The notes under the pieces were generated by a model that had not been told where the DNA came from, searched no databases, and saw nothing but the letters and a program-made list of their open reading frames with translations. Shown here in pieces: positions 63,986-64,000 of a stretch of DNA of 64,000 bases (within the stretch, counting starts at the first letter, position 1; the number at the start of each line of letters is the position of its first letter). This DNA is from Alviniconcha marisindica. Taxonomy: Eukaryota > Mollusca > Gastropoda > Provannidae. The translations under genes were made by a program, and so were the position numbers. The stretch is taken from the NCBI GenBank assembly GCA_018857735.1, contig JABMCL010003496.1:61001-125000 (forward strand). Reading direction: 5' to 3'.

Positions 63986-64000
63986 ATTTTTTTCTCTCAC

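Overview
The window is nuclear DNA of an animal. It has long introns with GT-AG boundaries, abundant (CA)n, (CT)n and (TA)n microsatellites, many minisatellites, SINE-like tails and a decayed non-LTR retrotransposon. The gene set and the style of the interspersed repeats suggest a lophotrochozoan, most likely a marine (caeno)gastropod mollusc. That placement is inference from general resemblance, not a database match. No bacterial genes, CRISPR arrays or intact viral genes were seen.

Four protein-coding genes can be assembled by hand, and every exon junction keeps the reading frame. (1) CCDC25, minus strand, 5028-11734: 9 coding exons, 209 aa, against about 208 aa for the human protein. (2) An XK-related (XKR) membrane protein, plus strand, 12170-15721: 3 exons, 601 aa. 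It lies head to head with CCDC25, with 435 bp between the two start codons. (3) A raver-type RNA-binding protein, plus strand, 25475-46533: 17 exons, 1136 aa. It has three RRMs, PTB-interaction motifs and a very large Gly/Tyr/Met-rich low-complexity region, and ends in a strongly conserved raver C-terminus. (4) A transgelin/calponin-family protein, plus strand, 50289-63077: 7 exons, 347 aa, with a CH domain followed by three calponin-like repeats. One further minus-strand ORF with a good splice donor (53581-53815), inside intron 1 of the transgelin gene, looks protein-like but is not recognised.

Layout: 1-365 G-rich minisatellite; about 3.3-4.7 kb a two-unit tandem array downstream of CCDC25; 5.0-11.7 kb CCDC25, with a fossil reverse transcriptase in intron 1; 12.2-15.7 kb XKR; 15.7-25.4 kb XKR 3' region and intergenic DNA with a CACCC-type array and interspersed repeats; 25.5-46.5 kb raver; 46.5-50.3 kb raver 3'UTR and spacer; 50.3-63.1 kb transgelin; 63.4-64.0 kb two more minisatellites.

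The most unusual signal is that several minisatellites next to exons are amplified copies of the exon-intron junctions themselves. In the transgelin gene both sides of exon 2, both sides of exon 4 and the donor side of exon 6 are flanked by decayed tandem copies of the exon edge plus splice site. In raver the donor end of exon 8 is repeated about nine times. A second notable item is a dispersed foldback (palindromic) element family with roughly 90-bp arms. The genes are not an operon. CCDC25 and XKR may share a bidirectional promoter; the rest appear independent.
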